NCBI RefSeq assembly: GCF_004664715.2
Contig: NC_051065.1
Coordinates: 152,174,826-152,238,825 of the forward strand
Length of the DNA: 64,000 nt
Source: Peromyscus leucopus
Taxonomy: Eukaryota; Chordata; Mammalia; Rodentia; Cricetidae
Direction of reading: 5' to 3'
The position numbers and the translations under genes are program-made. The notes under the pieces are model-generated. The model did not search any database, was not told the DNA's origin, and saw only the letters and a program-made list of their open reading frames with translations. Positions 1 through 63,285 of the stretch are shown here, in pieces; positions within the stretch are counted from its first letter, which is position 1; every line of letters starts with the position of its first letter.

Positions 1-204
1 AAATAGCTGCTTGCTTGTGGCTTTGCAGTCACATGCACCTGCCAGAGTCACATCCATGCTGACTGGCTTTTCCTTTTCTTCCCTAAGCCCTGTGAGCAAG
101 TCTGGGATTTTCCTGTTGCAGGCTCTCTACAGCAATCTCCACAAGCCCTAAACTCCACATGCACCTGGGCTCCAAATGCCCCCCATTCAGGTTGAACAAA
201 AACA

Positions 205-1050
205 GGGCACAACAGCTGCTGATCTTTCAAATGTACCAACAGCCCTACCTTTAAAATGGTTAACTGACAAACCTGTCTGGGTGGAACAATGGCCTTTGAT
301 ATCAGAAAAATTACAGGTCTTAAAACAGCTGGTACAGGAGCAGTTAAATATATTTATGCTCAACATATTGAAGAATTGATCAGTCCTTGGGATTCTCCTG
401 TATGTGTTATTAAAAAGAAATCTGGAGAATGGAGAATGGTAACAGATCTAAGAGCTATTAATAAGATGATTCAATCAATGGACTCTTGACAGCAAGGGAT
501 TCCCTTGTCTTCTCTGTAACCTAAAGGATGGTTTATTATAGTGATTGATTTAAAAGATTGTTTCTTCACTATACCTTTACAAGAATAGGATAGAGAAAAA
601 TTTGTCTTCACAGTGCCTACTTATAGTAATTCTCAGCTCATTAAAAGATAGCAGTGGAAAGTTCTCCCACAAAGGATGTTCAACAGCCCCACCCTGTGAG
701 AATATTTTGTACAACAGCTGTTGGAAATGATTTGTAAACAGTTTCTTCAATCTATAATTTACCATTATATGGATGATATCTTACTAGCTGATTCAAATGT
801 AGATACCTTAGAAAAAATGTCTGAAGAAGTAAAGAAAGCTTTGCCTTGTTGGGGATTACAAATTGTTACTGGAAAAAATATAAAGATGAGATTCTATTAA
901 TTACCTAGGATATAAGATAGGTCTGCAAAAAATTCAACCACAGAAGGTACAAATCAAGAGAGATCAATTACAAACTCTTAGTGTTTTTCAAATTTTGCTG
1001 AGAGATATTAACTTGCTATGGCTCACAATTGGATTGACAACTCAAGAAAA
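205..1050 (+). pseudogene. ERV reverse transcriptase remnant
   Basis: Retroviral reverse transcriptase region of the ERV. The N-terminal part reads in one frame (about 205-345) and continues in another (about 345-487), so there is a frameshift near 345. A stop follows near 487, and another near 586 just after the first catalytic aspartate motif. The YMDD catalytic tetrapeptide is intact at 766-777. Further frame changes occur around 890-1050. The domain order is that of a betaretrovirus-like pol. It cannot make a full protein. Confidence 0.85.
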
Positions 1051-1549
1051 AAAGTAATTTATTTCAAACCTTACAAGGTGATAAGGACTTACATAGTCCA
1101 AGAAAATGGTAAGTTGAGGATGAGAGAAAATTGGCTCTGGTGGAAAAGAAATTACAGGATGCACATGTAGATCATTTGGATCTACAGCTTGATTGTATTC
1201 TGGTTATTTTACTTTCTACACATTCCTCTACAAGAATTTTAATGCAGAGAAAAGGTAGTATCTTAGAATGGATATTTTTACCACACAGAGTAAGAAATTA
1301 AAGGCCTGTGTAGAAAAGGTTTCTGAGTTGATTCTAAAAGGAAAATTGAGGATTCATCAATTAGATGAATTAGATGAAAAGAGACTCACAGAAACTGTAG
1401 TACCTTTCAGTAATGCTGAAATTTCCTCTTTAGGGGCAAAAAATGAACATTGGCAAAGAGCTTGCAGTAATTTTTTTGGGAGAGATTAACAAGTATCCCA
1501 AAAGTAAGAGAATTCAGTTTATAAAGTGAACTAATTGGATCCTTCCTCA

Positions 1550-1960
1550 CATTTTATGGGGAACACCAATTTCTGGATCCCCTACATTCTATACTAATGC
1601 ACATAAAGCAGGAAAGGCAGGTTATAAGTCATGAAATTTAAGTAAAATGGCTCAAAGCCCTTATGATTCTGTTCAAAAGTCAGAAGTATATGCTATTTTC
1701 ATGGTATTATTAGATTTTCCAGAACCTCTTAATATAGTTACTGACTCTCAAAATGCACAAAGAATTGTTTTTACATATCAAAACTGCTGAATTTATTCTA
1801 GATGATTCAGAATTGACTTTTTATTTATTCAATTACAAGAAATAATCAGAAATAGAAATTATACCATATATAACACATATTAGATCTCATATGACTCTAC
1901 CAGGCCCTCTAGCACATGGTAATGATGAAACTGATCCATTATTGGTAGGCCAGAAGCCTC
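1550..1960 (+). pseudogene. ERV RNase H remnant
   Basis: RNase H-like segment between the reverse transcriptase and integrase parts. The strand opposite the usual first catalytic residue reads Tyr-Thr-Asn near 1590-1597, where the family normally has Asp. A second motif, Thr-Asp-Ser-Gln, is at about 1740-1751. Stops and frame changes interrupt it (for example near 1634 and 1785). The connection domain lies at about 1050-1550, with an open stretch at 1268-1489. Confidence 0.7.
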
Positions 1961-1989
1961 AGAATTTCATAAGGAACACCATGTCAATA

Positions 1990-2760
1990 GCAAGGGTTTG
2001 AAAACAGATTTTTCCATCACTTGGCAACGAGCCAAGGAAATTATAAGGAAATGTCCTACTTGTTCTTTGTATAACCAAACTCTACTACCTGCAGGAAGTA
2101 ACCCAAAGGGTGCTCAAAGAAATAAAATTTGGCAAATGGATATATTTCATTGTGCAGAGTTTGGAAAATTAAAATATGCACACCATACCACAGATACATA
2201 TTCAGGATTTCAATGGGCAACTGCTTTGAGTTCTGAAAAGTCTGATTTTGTAATTACACATTTGTTAGAAGTTATGGCCATCATAGGAATACCTGTAGAA
2301 ATTAGGACTGACAATGCTCCAGCATATGTCTCTAGTAAAATGGGACAGTTTTTTGCTTATTACAACATAAAGCATATTACAGCTATACCACACAATCCTA
2401 CAGGGCAAGAAGTTATAGAAAGATCTAATTGGACTCTAAAATATATTCTTAATAAACCAAAAGAGGTAGTAAAGACTCCCCAGACATAGATAGCACAATG
2501 CTTTATTAACTTTAAATTTTCTAAATGCTAATGAGAAAGGAAGGAGAAACATTGTGGAGAAACATTGGATAATAGAAAAAAACTACAGAAATAAATCAGC
2601 CTCTATACTTTAAAGATGTGTTGACCTCACAATGGAAACCAGGATATATGTTACGTTGGGGAAGAGGTTTTACTTTTGTTTCCATAGGAGAAGGAAAACT
2701 ATGAATACCATCAAAATTAATAAAGATTAGATGTGAAGAAGAGAGACCTCTTGATTAGAA
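1990..2760 (+). pseudogene. ERV integrase remnant with open catalytic core
   Basis: The best preserved part of pol. It is open for 163 codons (1998-2489): the Cys-Pro-Thr-Cys half of the N-terminal zinc-binding HHCC motif, then the catalytic core. All three acidic positions of the D,D(35)E triad can be seen: Trp-Gln-Met-Asp near 2140, Thr-Asp-Asn near 2309 and Ile-Glu-Arg near 2416. The C-terminal DNA-binding part continues out of frame to about 2705 and is damaged. Core residues are retained, but zinc-domain and C-terminal disruption argue against activity. Confidence 0.8.
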
Positions 2761-3265
2761 GAGGTAATAGTTCATCAAACAATGCAACCATTCAATCTAA
2801 ACTAAGTTAATAAGACTAAAAAAAAAATGCTTTTCATTTGATTAGATATAACTTGCCCAAAGGGAAACTTTCCAAAGTTAGGGTTGGGACAGGGTTTTGT
2901 TTTTGTCTTTCCAGGAGAATGAAGGCATCCAGCTAAGGACTCTGAAGACCACTGGACAAATGAAACATCTGAAGAAAAAGGGCAGATTATCCAGAGAAAA
3001 TGTCCCAAGAAAAAGAGTAAATTGGCTTATTGACATATCACATTTCCAACAGGATAAAATTTCATAAATCCTCCCAAATGTTTGTTTCTGCTGTTCTCTA
3101 CAGATATATAATACAAATAATCTTTTTATAGTCCCAGTTCAATCAAAATTTAAAGCTGGCTTTGGAGTTGGAGTGTGGCTGTCTCCTCTAAACCCAAGCA
3201 TGCTTGTTATAGGAAAATCCAAAATCTCTGTCTTGTGTCAGAAGATCCAAAATTAAGTGACTATT
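2761..3265 (+). other. ERV 3' region, no envelope frame
   Basis: Sequence between the integrase and the first SINE insertion. No reading frame longer than about 70 codons looks retroviral. I treat it as degraded internal ERV sequence because of its position between pol and the 3' LTR. Confidence 0.5.
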
Positions 3266-3421
3266 CTTTTTTTTTTCTTTGAGACAGGGTTTCTCTGTGT
3301 AGCTTTTGTGCCTTTCTTGGAACTCACTCTGTAGCCCAGGCTGGCCTCGAACTCACAGAGATCCACCTGGTTCTGCCTCCCGAGTGCTGGGATTAAAGGT
3401 CTGCACCACCACTGCCCAGCT
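3266..3421 (-). repeat. B1 SINE inserted in ERV
   Basis: A 7SL-derived B1 in reverse orientation: T-rich head, then 'gagacagggtttctctgtgt', then 'gctgggattaaaggt' near the end. Flanking direct repeats include 'aagtgactattct' on both sides (about 3255 and 3424), which are the target-site duplication. Confidence 0.92.
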
Positions 3422-3499
3422 CTTAAGTGACTATTCTATTGCTATTTTGACTCTTTAAAACTTTTCTTAAGCTCTAAATATTATCTCCAAATTTATAAG

Positions 3500-3544
3500 A
3501 TGTACACATATATATACACATATGTATACATATGTATGTGTATA

Positions 3545-3583
<39 letters not shown>
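3500..3583. repeat. TA-rich microsatellite
   Basis: An impure run of TA, CATA and TGTA dinucleotides that ends in an uninterrupted (TA)n tract at about 3554-3582. Confidence 0.9.
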
Positions 3584-3586
<3 letters not shown>

Positions 3587-4735
3587 TTTTGTCATGATAT
3601 TAATAGTCATATAGAGTACCAACTAATTCTAGAAAAAGGCCTCATCTAGTTTCCTGTACATGATTTCAGGTTTGAGTCTCTACCAGGTAACTAGGAATTA
3701 AGTTTTTTGTACTCTGGGTGTACATAACAAATTATGGTTCTTTAACCTCTTCAAGATCTGCTCCATATGACATTTAAAATGTTTAAGTTTTCTGCAGTGA
3801 ATCATGACCATGCCTAACAGCAACCTTTGAAATCTCCAAAAGAAGGATGGGGCCCTACAACAATTCCACTGGAACTGTGGTATTAAGCTGACAAACACCA
3901 CCCTAAAATCAGCTTTGGACTACAAACTGCTCAGGACAATTTCAAGGTGGCTAGCTGAGATGGTCCAGCCTCACAGACTACTCTAGCTAGGACTTGAGAC
4001 AAACTCTGCATTTTCCAAATTACATAGAGACTAGACAACAAATGATACAGCTAGCTCTCCCAGGACTTTACGATTATCCCAAGTTTTTTGGGGGGTCTCC
4101 TAAAGATGCCATCACCCCCAGACAGCAGGAAGTAATTTCAAGTACATGACACCCACATTCTCAAGAGATGGGGTGGGTGGTTTTTGTTTGTTTGTTTGTT
4201 TGTTTTGGTGGGCTATGGATATTTGTCATTGTTTTGGGGGGTAGGTTACAAGTTGTCACTGGTAATAGGAAAAAACTCCTTGAAGAAAGAAGATTAGCTT
4301 CAGGGATCTTGTTTTGAAAAGAAATAGGGATATAGAAATGAAAGGATAAAAGCGTAGATTATTAAATCTACTTTTAAACCAAAAAAGCAAGTACTAGTCT
4401 TAAATATTTCATATTGGTATGGATTTTTGTATATGGATATAAATTTGAGATTATTTTTGTAAGAACATACCATATATACATTTCTACTCTTGTTCAAGGT
4501 ATTGTACCTATACAGCTCATTTAACAATGTAATACTTCTAGTCCTTGAAAGCTATTATTACAAATGATTTAGGATAATAAAAAAATGCAGGTTAGTAGGT
4601 AGTCACCTATTACAATCACACTTGTAGTCATGTTAGGTATGTTTTCAAGGTCAAACAGAGATATATTTCAGATAGACAAGTGGTCTTCAAACACTTTAGA
4701 GATCTACAGATTAAGGCATTTAAGATGTTTTAATG
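3584..4735 (+). other. ERV 3' region, degraded
   Basis: AT-rich sequence inside the ERV with a (GTTT)n run near 4183-4204 and several G runs. I see no coding frame or known domain. Confidence 0.45.
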
Positions 4736-5060
4736 GGGGCTGGAGAGATGGCTCAGCAGTTAGAGCACTGGCTGCTCTTACAGAGGTTCTGACTTCAATT
4801 CCCAGCAACCACATGGTGGCTCACAACTGTCAATAGTGGGATCTGAAGCCCTCTTCTGGTGTGCAGGTGTACATGAAAATAGAGCACTCATATACATAAA
4901 ATAAATAAAGATCTGAAGGCCTCTTCTGGTGTGCAGGTATACATGAAAATAGAGCACTCATATACATAAAATAAATAAAGATCTGAAGCCCTCTTCTGGT
5001 GTGCAGGTGTACATGAAAATAGAGCACTCATATACATAAAATCAATAAATCTTTTTTAAA
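4736..5060 (+). repeat. B2 SINE with triplicated 70-bp tail
   Basis: A tRNA-derived B2 begins with 'gggctggagagatggctcag', which contains the A-box. Its 3' part is present three times as a 70-bp unit at 4840-4909, 4910-4979 and 4980-5049, nearly identical (for example gtgt versus gtat, and ataaataaa versus atcaataaa). Each copy carries an AATAAA-like tail. Confidence 0.9.
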
Positions 5061-5864
5061 AAGATGTTTTAATGACATAAAATCCTTTTTTTTTCCTTAT
5101 GACATTGAGACATATCTGCTCCTGGCAGCACCAAACTACTTCAGAGAAAATGATGGGCATTGAAAAAACTCCATATTCAGTTTACTTTCTTTGTGGCAAA
5201 AGCCAGCCACTGGGCAAGAAATGCCCTTGCCTCAACTGCTGACAGTATGCTGTCCAAATTGGACAATTAGGACACAAAAGTAATTGACAATGGAACTTTG
5301 CCAAGACAAGGCAGAACAGTCCTTCAAAAATTCTGCTTCACAGAAAAGTCTGTCAGATATTGTAGGACTGTAGGCCAAAGAAGGATGTCCCAACTTTACA
5401 GAGGAACCTTGGGTGACTGTGCAGGCAGCCAACTGTTTCTGTTATTTCTTAGTTTTGGAAGTTATTTGCTCTGCAGTTCTTGTTTACTTAGGTAATATTA
5501 TATCCTTCTCAGGTCTCTGATGGAGTTGAAGACTGGGTGGTTATAGTTTTCTTTGTTACCAAATTCTTAAAAGAAATTCACAAAACAGGTGTAAACTGTG
5601 TAAGGTTGAGAGACATAAAAGGATAGGTTTGGGTTGGTAATCCAAGTTAGGATAAAAAGTGAATTAGGTACAACCTTTTGGACTCACCAAGATAGGACAG
5701 ATAGTGGAGTATTCTCTCTGTATTTGCCAAATGCAAATGGACTAGACATTGTTAATGTATTTATTGCCTATATATATTTGTATATAGTTATTGTACTTAT
5801 TATATATAGTTTTACTATGTTAGCTTAAAAACCTTTGCTTTTTATTTAGGCAAAATGGGGGAAA
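5061..5864 (+). other. ERV 3' internal region and polypurine tract
   Basis: Internal ERV sequence that leads into the 3' LTR. Positions 5330-5462 are clearly similar to the reverse complement of 39240-39370. The purine tract 'caaaatgggggaaa' directly precedes the LTR and would prime plus-strand DNA synthesis. No envelope product is recognised. Confidence 0.65.
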
Positions 5865-6142
5865 TGTTGTGTGATACTTTGACTGTGTTCTGACAACTAA
5901 AGCTTGCTTGGCATCAGAGGGTGGAGCTAGCCACTAGCTGACCTTAGGGGTTTCAAAGACTGTAGACAGAGAAGAGACAGGAAATGGTAAGGCAGGGTTG
6001 AGACTATCTCAGCCCTTTTGGATGGAGAAACAGGAGAGGTAGGAAGCAACTGGCAGCTGCTCCCGGTTCTCTGATCTTTTAGGTTCTTACCCCAATATTT
6101 GACCTGTGTTTTTTTATTGATAAAGATTAATTAAATGCTTCA
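5865..6142 (+). mobile_element. 3' LTR of the ERV
   Basis: Starts TGTTGTGTGATACT right after the purine tract and ends ...ATGCTTCA, so it has TG...CA ends. Its 3' half ('ctctgatctttta' followed by 'accccaatat') matches the 3' halves of the LTRs at 30539-30822 and 36206-36605, so they are one superfamily. The expected target duplication on the right is 'gaactt' (6143-6148); its partner is outside the window. Confidence 0.8.
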
Positions 6143-6612
6143 GAACTTATTTCAATTTTTATTACAAAAAAAATAAATCCACAATTTATGGATTTTGAAC
6201 CATTATGAACAGAGTCCAGCATGTAAAGCAGATCCATACCGTGTAGTAAAATTCCCAGAAAGAAACAGTGACCACAAGACTGACTGATCAGAACTACAGC
6301 AGTGGGGTTTTGAATGTTGCATATCTGGAGCCAAATTATATTGAGACATGTTATTCTCCTGTGCATGTGACCTAACCTCTTTGTTACCATTACGTAGAAT
6401 CTTTGGGATGTTCAAAGTTCACACTCCTAGTTTCCAGCAATCAAGAGTTAAGAAATCCATCAAAAGGCACCTGAAGAGTATAACAAAGTCACCATCACCT
6501 CCAGTGTTGCTAAAAATCCTACCAATCTGATGTGCCCACCAATGTATTTGAAAAGTATGTAGATTTGTTGTTCTGTTTCTATACAATTTCTTAAAATTGG
6601 AACATGGAATGG
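6143..6612. other. Unassigned spacer left of IAP LTR
   Basis: No recognised gene or repeat. Reverse-strand frames of 60-87 codons overlap here, but none has a recognisable domain and they overlap each other in several frames. Confidence 0.4.
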
Positions 6613-6919
6613 TGTAGAGAGCTGTATGTAGCCGTGCCTCAAAGATGGCGCTGGCTTCCGCCTTCCACCCTCCCAACGGTGAGTGCTCTCTGTGAAAAAC
6701 AACTCCTTATTTGGCTAAGGCTAAGGATTTGGCTTGCTCCCGCGTACCCGGACCTATCCACAGTACCCACGTGGCAGATTGGGGTTGGCTGCCCAGAAGC
6801 TATTTAGGTTGTGGGTTGGCTTTCCCCGGGGTCAGAAGATTGTTTCAAGGTTCCTGAATAAACTGCTTGGAGAAGAACCTGGTGTTGCATCTTCCTTGCT
6901 GGTCGAGGCGGACGCAACA
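6613..6919 (+). mobile_element. IAP-like solo LTR
   Basis: A 307-bp solo LTR with TG...CA ends, flanked by a 6-bp duplication that differs at one site: 'gaatgg' (6607-6612) and 'gaacgg' (6920-6925). It contains an AATAAA signal near 6857 and the 'ggtcgaggcggacgcaaca' type of U5 end seen in IAP elements. It lies on the same strand as Ankrd26, about 1.2 kb upstream of the NRF1 sites. IAP LTRs are known promoters and methylation targets in rodents. Confidence 0.85.
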
Positions 6920-6989
6920 GAACGGAATTTGGGATAAGGTGAACCTGTGTGGCCATATTTGGCTCCAGAATAAATGGTATTTTATTTCC

Positions 6990-7370
6990 TTTGTCTTAAT
7001 GTTTCTGTTGCTACAATGAAACATCATGACCAAAAAGCAAGTTGGGGAGAAAAGGGTTTATCTGGCTTATGCTTCCACATTGCTGTTCATCATTGAAGAA
7101 GTCAGCACAGGAAGTCAAACAGTCCAGGAACCCAGAGGCAGGAACTGATGCAGAGGCCATGGAGGAGTTCTGCTTACTGGCTTGCTCAGCCTACTTTCTT
7201 ATAGAACCCAGGACCACCAGTGCAGGGATGACACCACCCACACTGGGCTGAGTCCTCCTCCATCAATTACTAATTGAGAAAACGCCTCATATTATGGAGG
7301 CATTTTCTCCACTGAGGTTCTCTCCCTTTCGATAACTCTAGCTTGTGTGTCAAATTGTCCTAGAAGAGCC
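6990..7370 (-). repeat. Rodent LTR-like interspersed repeat
   Basis: Reverse-orientation member of the same family as 24895-25320 and 50660-51045. Shared blocks on the + strand here are 'atgaaacatcatgaccaaaa', 'gcagaggccatggaggagt' and 'cttatagaaccca'. The family name was not determined. Confidence 0.75.
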
Positions 7371-7690
7371 AGCACACCCTCTGAGGTGAACTGTGTTTCT
7401 AGACTGACAAAATGATTAAGAATTTAAATTTTCACTGGGAAAACTATTCACTACACATTACCTTTTCCAAGTCCCAAACCAAAAACTTAAGGTCACATTG
7501 CTTCATTCAGACCCCAAATGCAGACATTTTTACCTTCCATCAACTTGTGTAACTCATACACTGTCTTTAGGCTATGAAACACAACCATTTATTCACTAAT
7601 TCCCAAACTACTCAACGGACTGGTTTGACACAAATCTCTTCCCTTCATCTCCCACACCACACCCCCATCCACGCTGCCTCTAGTTTGATC
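7371..7690. other. Unassigned promoter-distal spacer
   Basis: No gene or recognised repeat. It lies between an old repeat and the CpG-rich promoter. Confidence 0.4.
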
Positions 7691-8078
7691 CATGGTCCAG
7701 GTCCAGTTAGAGGAGTCGCCTGACCAGAGGCCAACAGGGTTGCTCCCCGAGGACCTTATAGCCGCCACCGAAACCCAAGGCCAAAGCTAAGCAGGGAAGC
7801 AGGCCTCCAGCTGCTCTAGAAGGTTCTGGGCTCCTCTGCAGGCACCGGAAAAGCAGGCGGTCCTGGAGTGCTGGGTCCTCGCTCCACCGGGGCCAGCGCT
7901 CCCGTCCCCGCTGGAGCCCTGCAGTGATCGCCCCGAAGCTGAGGCTGGCCCGCACCCCACACTAGCACTCCACACGTGCACCGCCAGGGAGGAGACCTCG
8001 GGCGAAAGTCCAGGGGTAGAGACGCGGCTTTGCAGCTACTTGACCTCCGGGAATGGAGAGAGGGCGGAGCCTTGACCC

Positions 8079-8118
8079 TGCGCATGCGCTTCCTGCCGGG
8101 CCTGTGTGCGCATGCGCG
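8079..8118. promoter_or_regulatory. Paired NRF1 sites
   Basis: Two near-perfect NRF1 motifs, TGCGCATGCGCT (8079-8090) and TGCGCATGCGCG (8107-8118), with starts 28 bp apart and 202-241 bp upstream of the start codon. An ETS-like 'cttcctg' lies between them (about 8089-8095). Confidence 0.8.
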
Positions 8119-8190
8119 GGGACTGGAAGGCGCGGGTTGCTAGTTTGCAGCTTTGCTTGGTGATTATTGTGCTTAAAACCCTGCTGAGCC

Positions 8191-8250
8191 ATGCAGCGGC
8201 TTTGCCGTTGGAACTCCGTGAAACTAGGCTGGCTTTTCAGTAGGCGCTAG
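8191..8250 (+). other. Upstream ORF in probable Ankrd26 5' UTR
   Basis: ATG at 8191 opens a 19-codon frame that ends with TAG at 8248-8250, 69 bases before the main start. It matters only if transcripts start upstream of 8191. Its context (gccATGc) has G at -3. It may lower translation of the main frame. Confidence 0.5.
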
Positions 8251-8258
8251 GGCTGCGT

Positions 8259-8264
8259 TGTGGT
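8259..8264 (+). promoter_or_regulatory. RUNX-type motif in 5' UTR
   Basis: TGTGGT, the RUNX core, 56-61 bases before the start codon. RUNX1 and FLI1 are known repressors of human ANKRD26 through its 5' UTR. Whether this exact site is the orthologous one is unverified. Confidence 0.35.
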
Positions 8265-8319
8265 GGCAGCTGACGCCACGCGGGGGAGAAGGTGCCTGTG
8301 AGGGGCGTACCCTCTTGCC

Positions 8320-61632
<53,313 letters not shown>

Positions 61633-61674
61633 GTGAGTACCAAAAGAGTAGTAGATTTTAAACATTCATTTCTA

Positions 61675-61868
61675 TCTTATGTGTGTGGGTGTATGCCTGC
61701 GTGTGTGTCTGTGATCCATGTGCATGCCTAGTGCTCACACAGGCCAGGTAAGGGCATCAGATCCCCTGGAATGGGAGTCATAGATGGTTGTGGGCTGCCA
61801 TGTGGGTGCTACAAATTCTGAGTTCTCTGGAAGAGCTCTTAACTGCTGAGCCATCTCTCCAAACCAAA
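61675..61868 (-). repeat. B2/B3 SINE directly after exon 24
   Basis: Reverse SINE that starts only about 40 bp after the exon 24 donor: 'gggctgccatgtgggtgcta', 'ctgctgagccatctctccaa'. Confidence 0.9.
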
Positions 61869-62377
61869 GAAAGATAAATATTTTAAAAACATCCCACAGG
61901 GAAATTCAAAATACTATTCATTAATACTAAGTGTTGAATCTAACTGAATATAAAAATCTATTGATTATATTTGTTATTACCTTAAAAACATAACCTGTGT
62001 CAGCAAGTACGACTTAGCTCTTATTTCCCAAAGATGATCTTCATTTGATGTGGTAAGTGTGTTGGTTACTCTCAGAATTGACTGTTACACATTGTATACA
62101 TGCTTTGAAATCACACTCTACCTAACAACACCATTATGTTTAAATTTTTGAAGGAGTCATAATTACACACATAGCACTGAATTTGAAATCCAAAAAGAAG
62201 GGACAATTCTTTTTTTTTTTTAAATTAGACCTGACAGATATGTTACTTTGAGTAAACACCTTTAGAGTTATAGGAGATTAAGTTACAAGTTTTGCTGGCT
62301 ATATACTGATATTAATAATACGGTTTTATGCTGTTGAAATAATAATTGGGAGGATGTGAGCTTTTAAATTGTGATTT

Positions 62378-62456
62378 TTGTTGCTGGGAACTAAACCTTA
62401 GGCCTTAAGCATGCTAAGCATACACTGTACCACTGACCTACACACCCCAGCCCTGA
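62378..62456 (-). repeat. ID-type SINE
   Basis: Reverse ID: 'gctgggaactaaaccttagg' to 'gacctacacaccccagcc'. Confidence 0.75.
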
Positions 62457-63180
62457 AATAACTTCAGCGTTTTTATGTTGGCAAGTTTTAGAACCATGAT
62501 GAAGCAGGTAAGTGGAAACTTTCATGACTAAATGAGTAGTTGGCAGTTATGATTCCATAAAGTAGGCAGTTGATTGTTCATTCTAGGTTTCATCAAGGAA
62601 CTGAAATATAGATACTGTATTTTGTAGTGTTTTTTCCCGTTCAGTAGCTTTGTGTATATTCTTGTTGATATAATTTTGTCCTATGTTACTTGTATTTAAA
62701 TCAGATAATACTTGTCCCAAATTATATATTCTTTGCACCATAACTCTAAAAGCATCTGCTTTCTTTTGAGTCCTAAGTTGGGACAGATGTGTGAACTTTA
62801 ACAAAGTTAAAAATATGTTAGTACTTCATATCAGCATTTGTAGTTTTTCACATTTTAATAAATAGCATGATCCTGTTTCCATTTTAGGGCTCAATCATGA
62901 TTGTAAAGGATGCAGCTTTGTTCAGTACAGAAATAATCATAGTTACCTGTACGTTGTTAATTTGTCATTGAATCTGCATTTCCAAACTAATGAAAAACCA
63001 AGAGTGTAAAGGTTCATGTGTAGTAGAGATGCAGTGAGCAGGAGAGAGAGCTGTGGATGCTGGTATCAGCTTACCTAGGGCCTTGCTTTCATTCTGAAGT
63101 AGGAATCTATCAGAAGGATTTGAGAAGGAGATTGAATTATGAGAAAGTTGGAGATCTTGAGTCTCTGTGCATGTACATGA
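62457..63180. other. Intron 24, no exon recognised
   Basis: No acceptor followed by sequence resembling the next coiled-coil exon was seen up to the window end. Confidence 0.45.
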
Positions 63181-63285
63181 TGATGCAAACTGTAAATCCA
63201 ACAATCAGGAGGCAGAAGCAGGATGCTTCAAATCTGAGACCACTCTGAGCTACATAGACTTACAGTCTCACCTTGATACCTAGCA
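63181..63285 (+). repeat. Decayed B1/B4 fragment
   Basis: 'aatcaggaggcagaagcagg' and 'ctgagctacatagacttac'. Confidence 0.55.

Larger units (their letters stand above)
1..6142 (+). mobile_element. Decayed class II (ERVK/MYSERV-like) endogenous retrovirus, 3' part
   Basis: The 3' portion of a proviral insertion on the + strand; its 5' LTR, gag and probably pro lie left of the window. The order is reverse transcriptase, RNase H, integrase, a 3' region without a clear envelope frame, a purine tract (5853-5864) and a 3' LTR (5865-6142). Pol-like translation jumps frame and meets several stops, so it is not functional as it stands. A B1 (3266-3421) and a B2 (4736-5060) later inserted into the 3' region. 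Positions about 5330-5462 match the reverse complement of about 39240-39370, so the antisense ERV in intron 15 is a relative. The first about 190 bases have no assignable domain. Class II assignment rests on the pol motifs, LTR ends and 6-bp duplications of relatives; the family name is an inference. Confidence 0.85.

Noticed and set aside
2761..5864. ERV envelope gene
   Set aside because: No frame over about 90 codons and no surface or transmembrane motif that I can support.
6127..6702. Possible processed pseudogene on the reverse strand
   Set aside because: Open frames are short and overlapping, with no recognisable protein.
7707..8192. Reverse-strand frames of 64-89 codons in the promoter
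   Set aside because: CpG islands are poor in stop codons; several frames are open at once.
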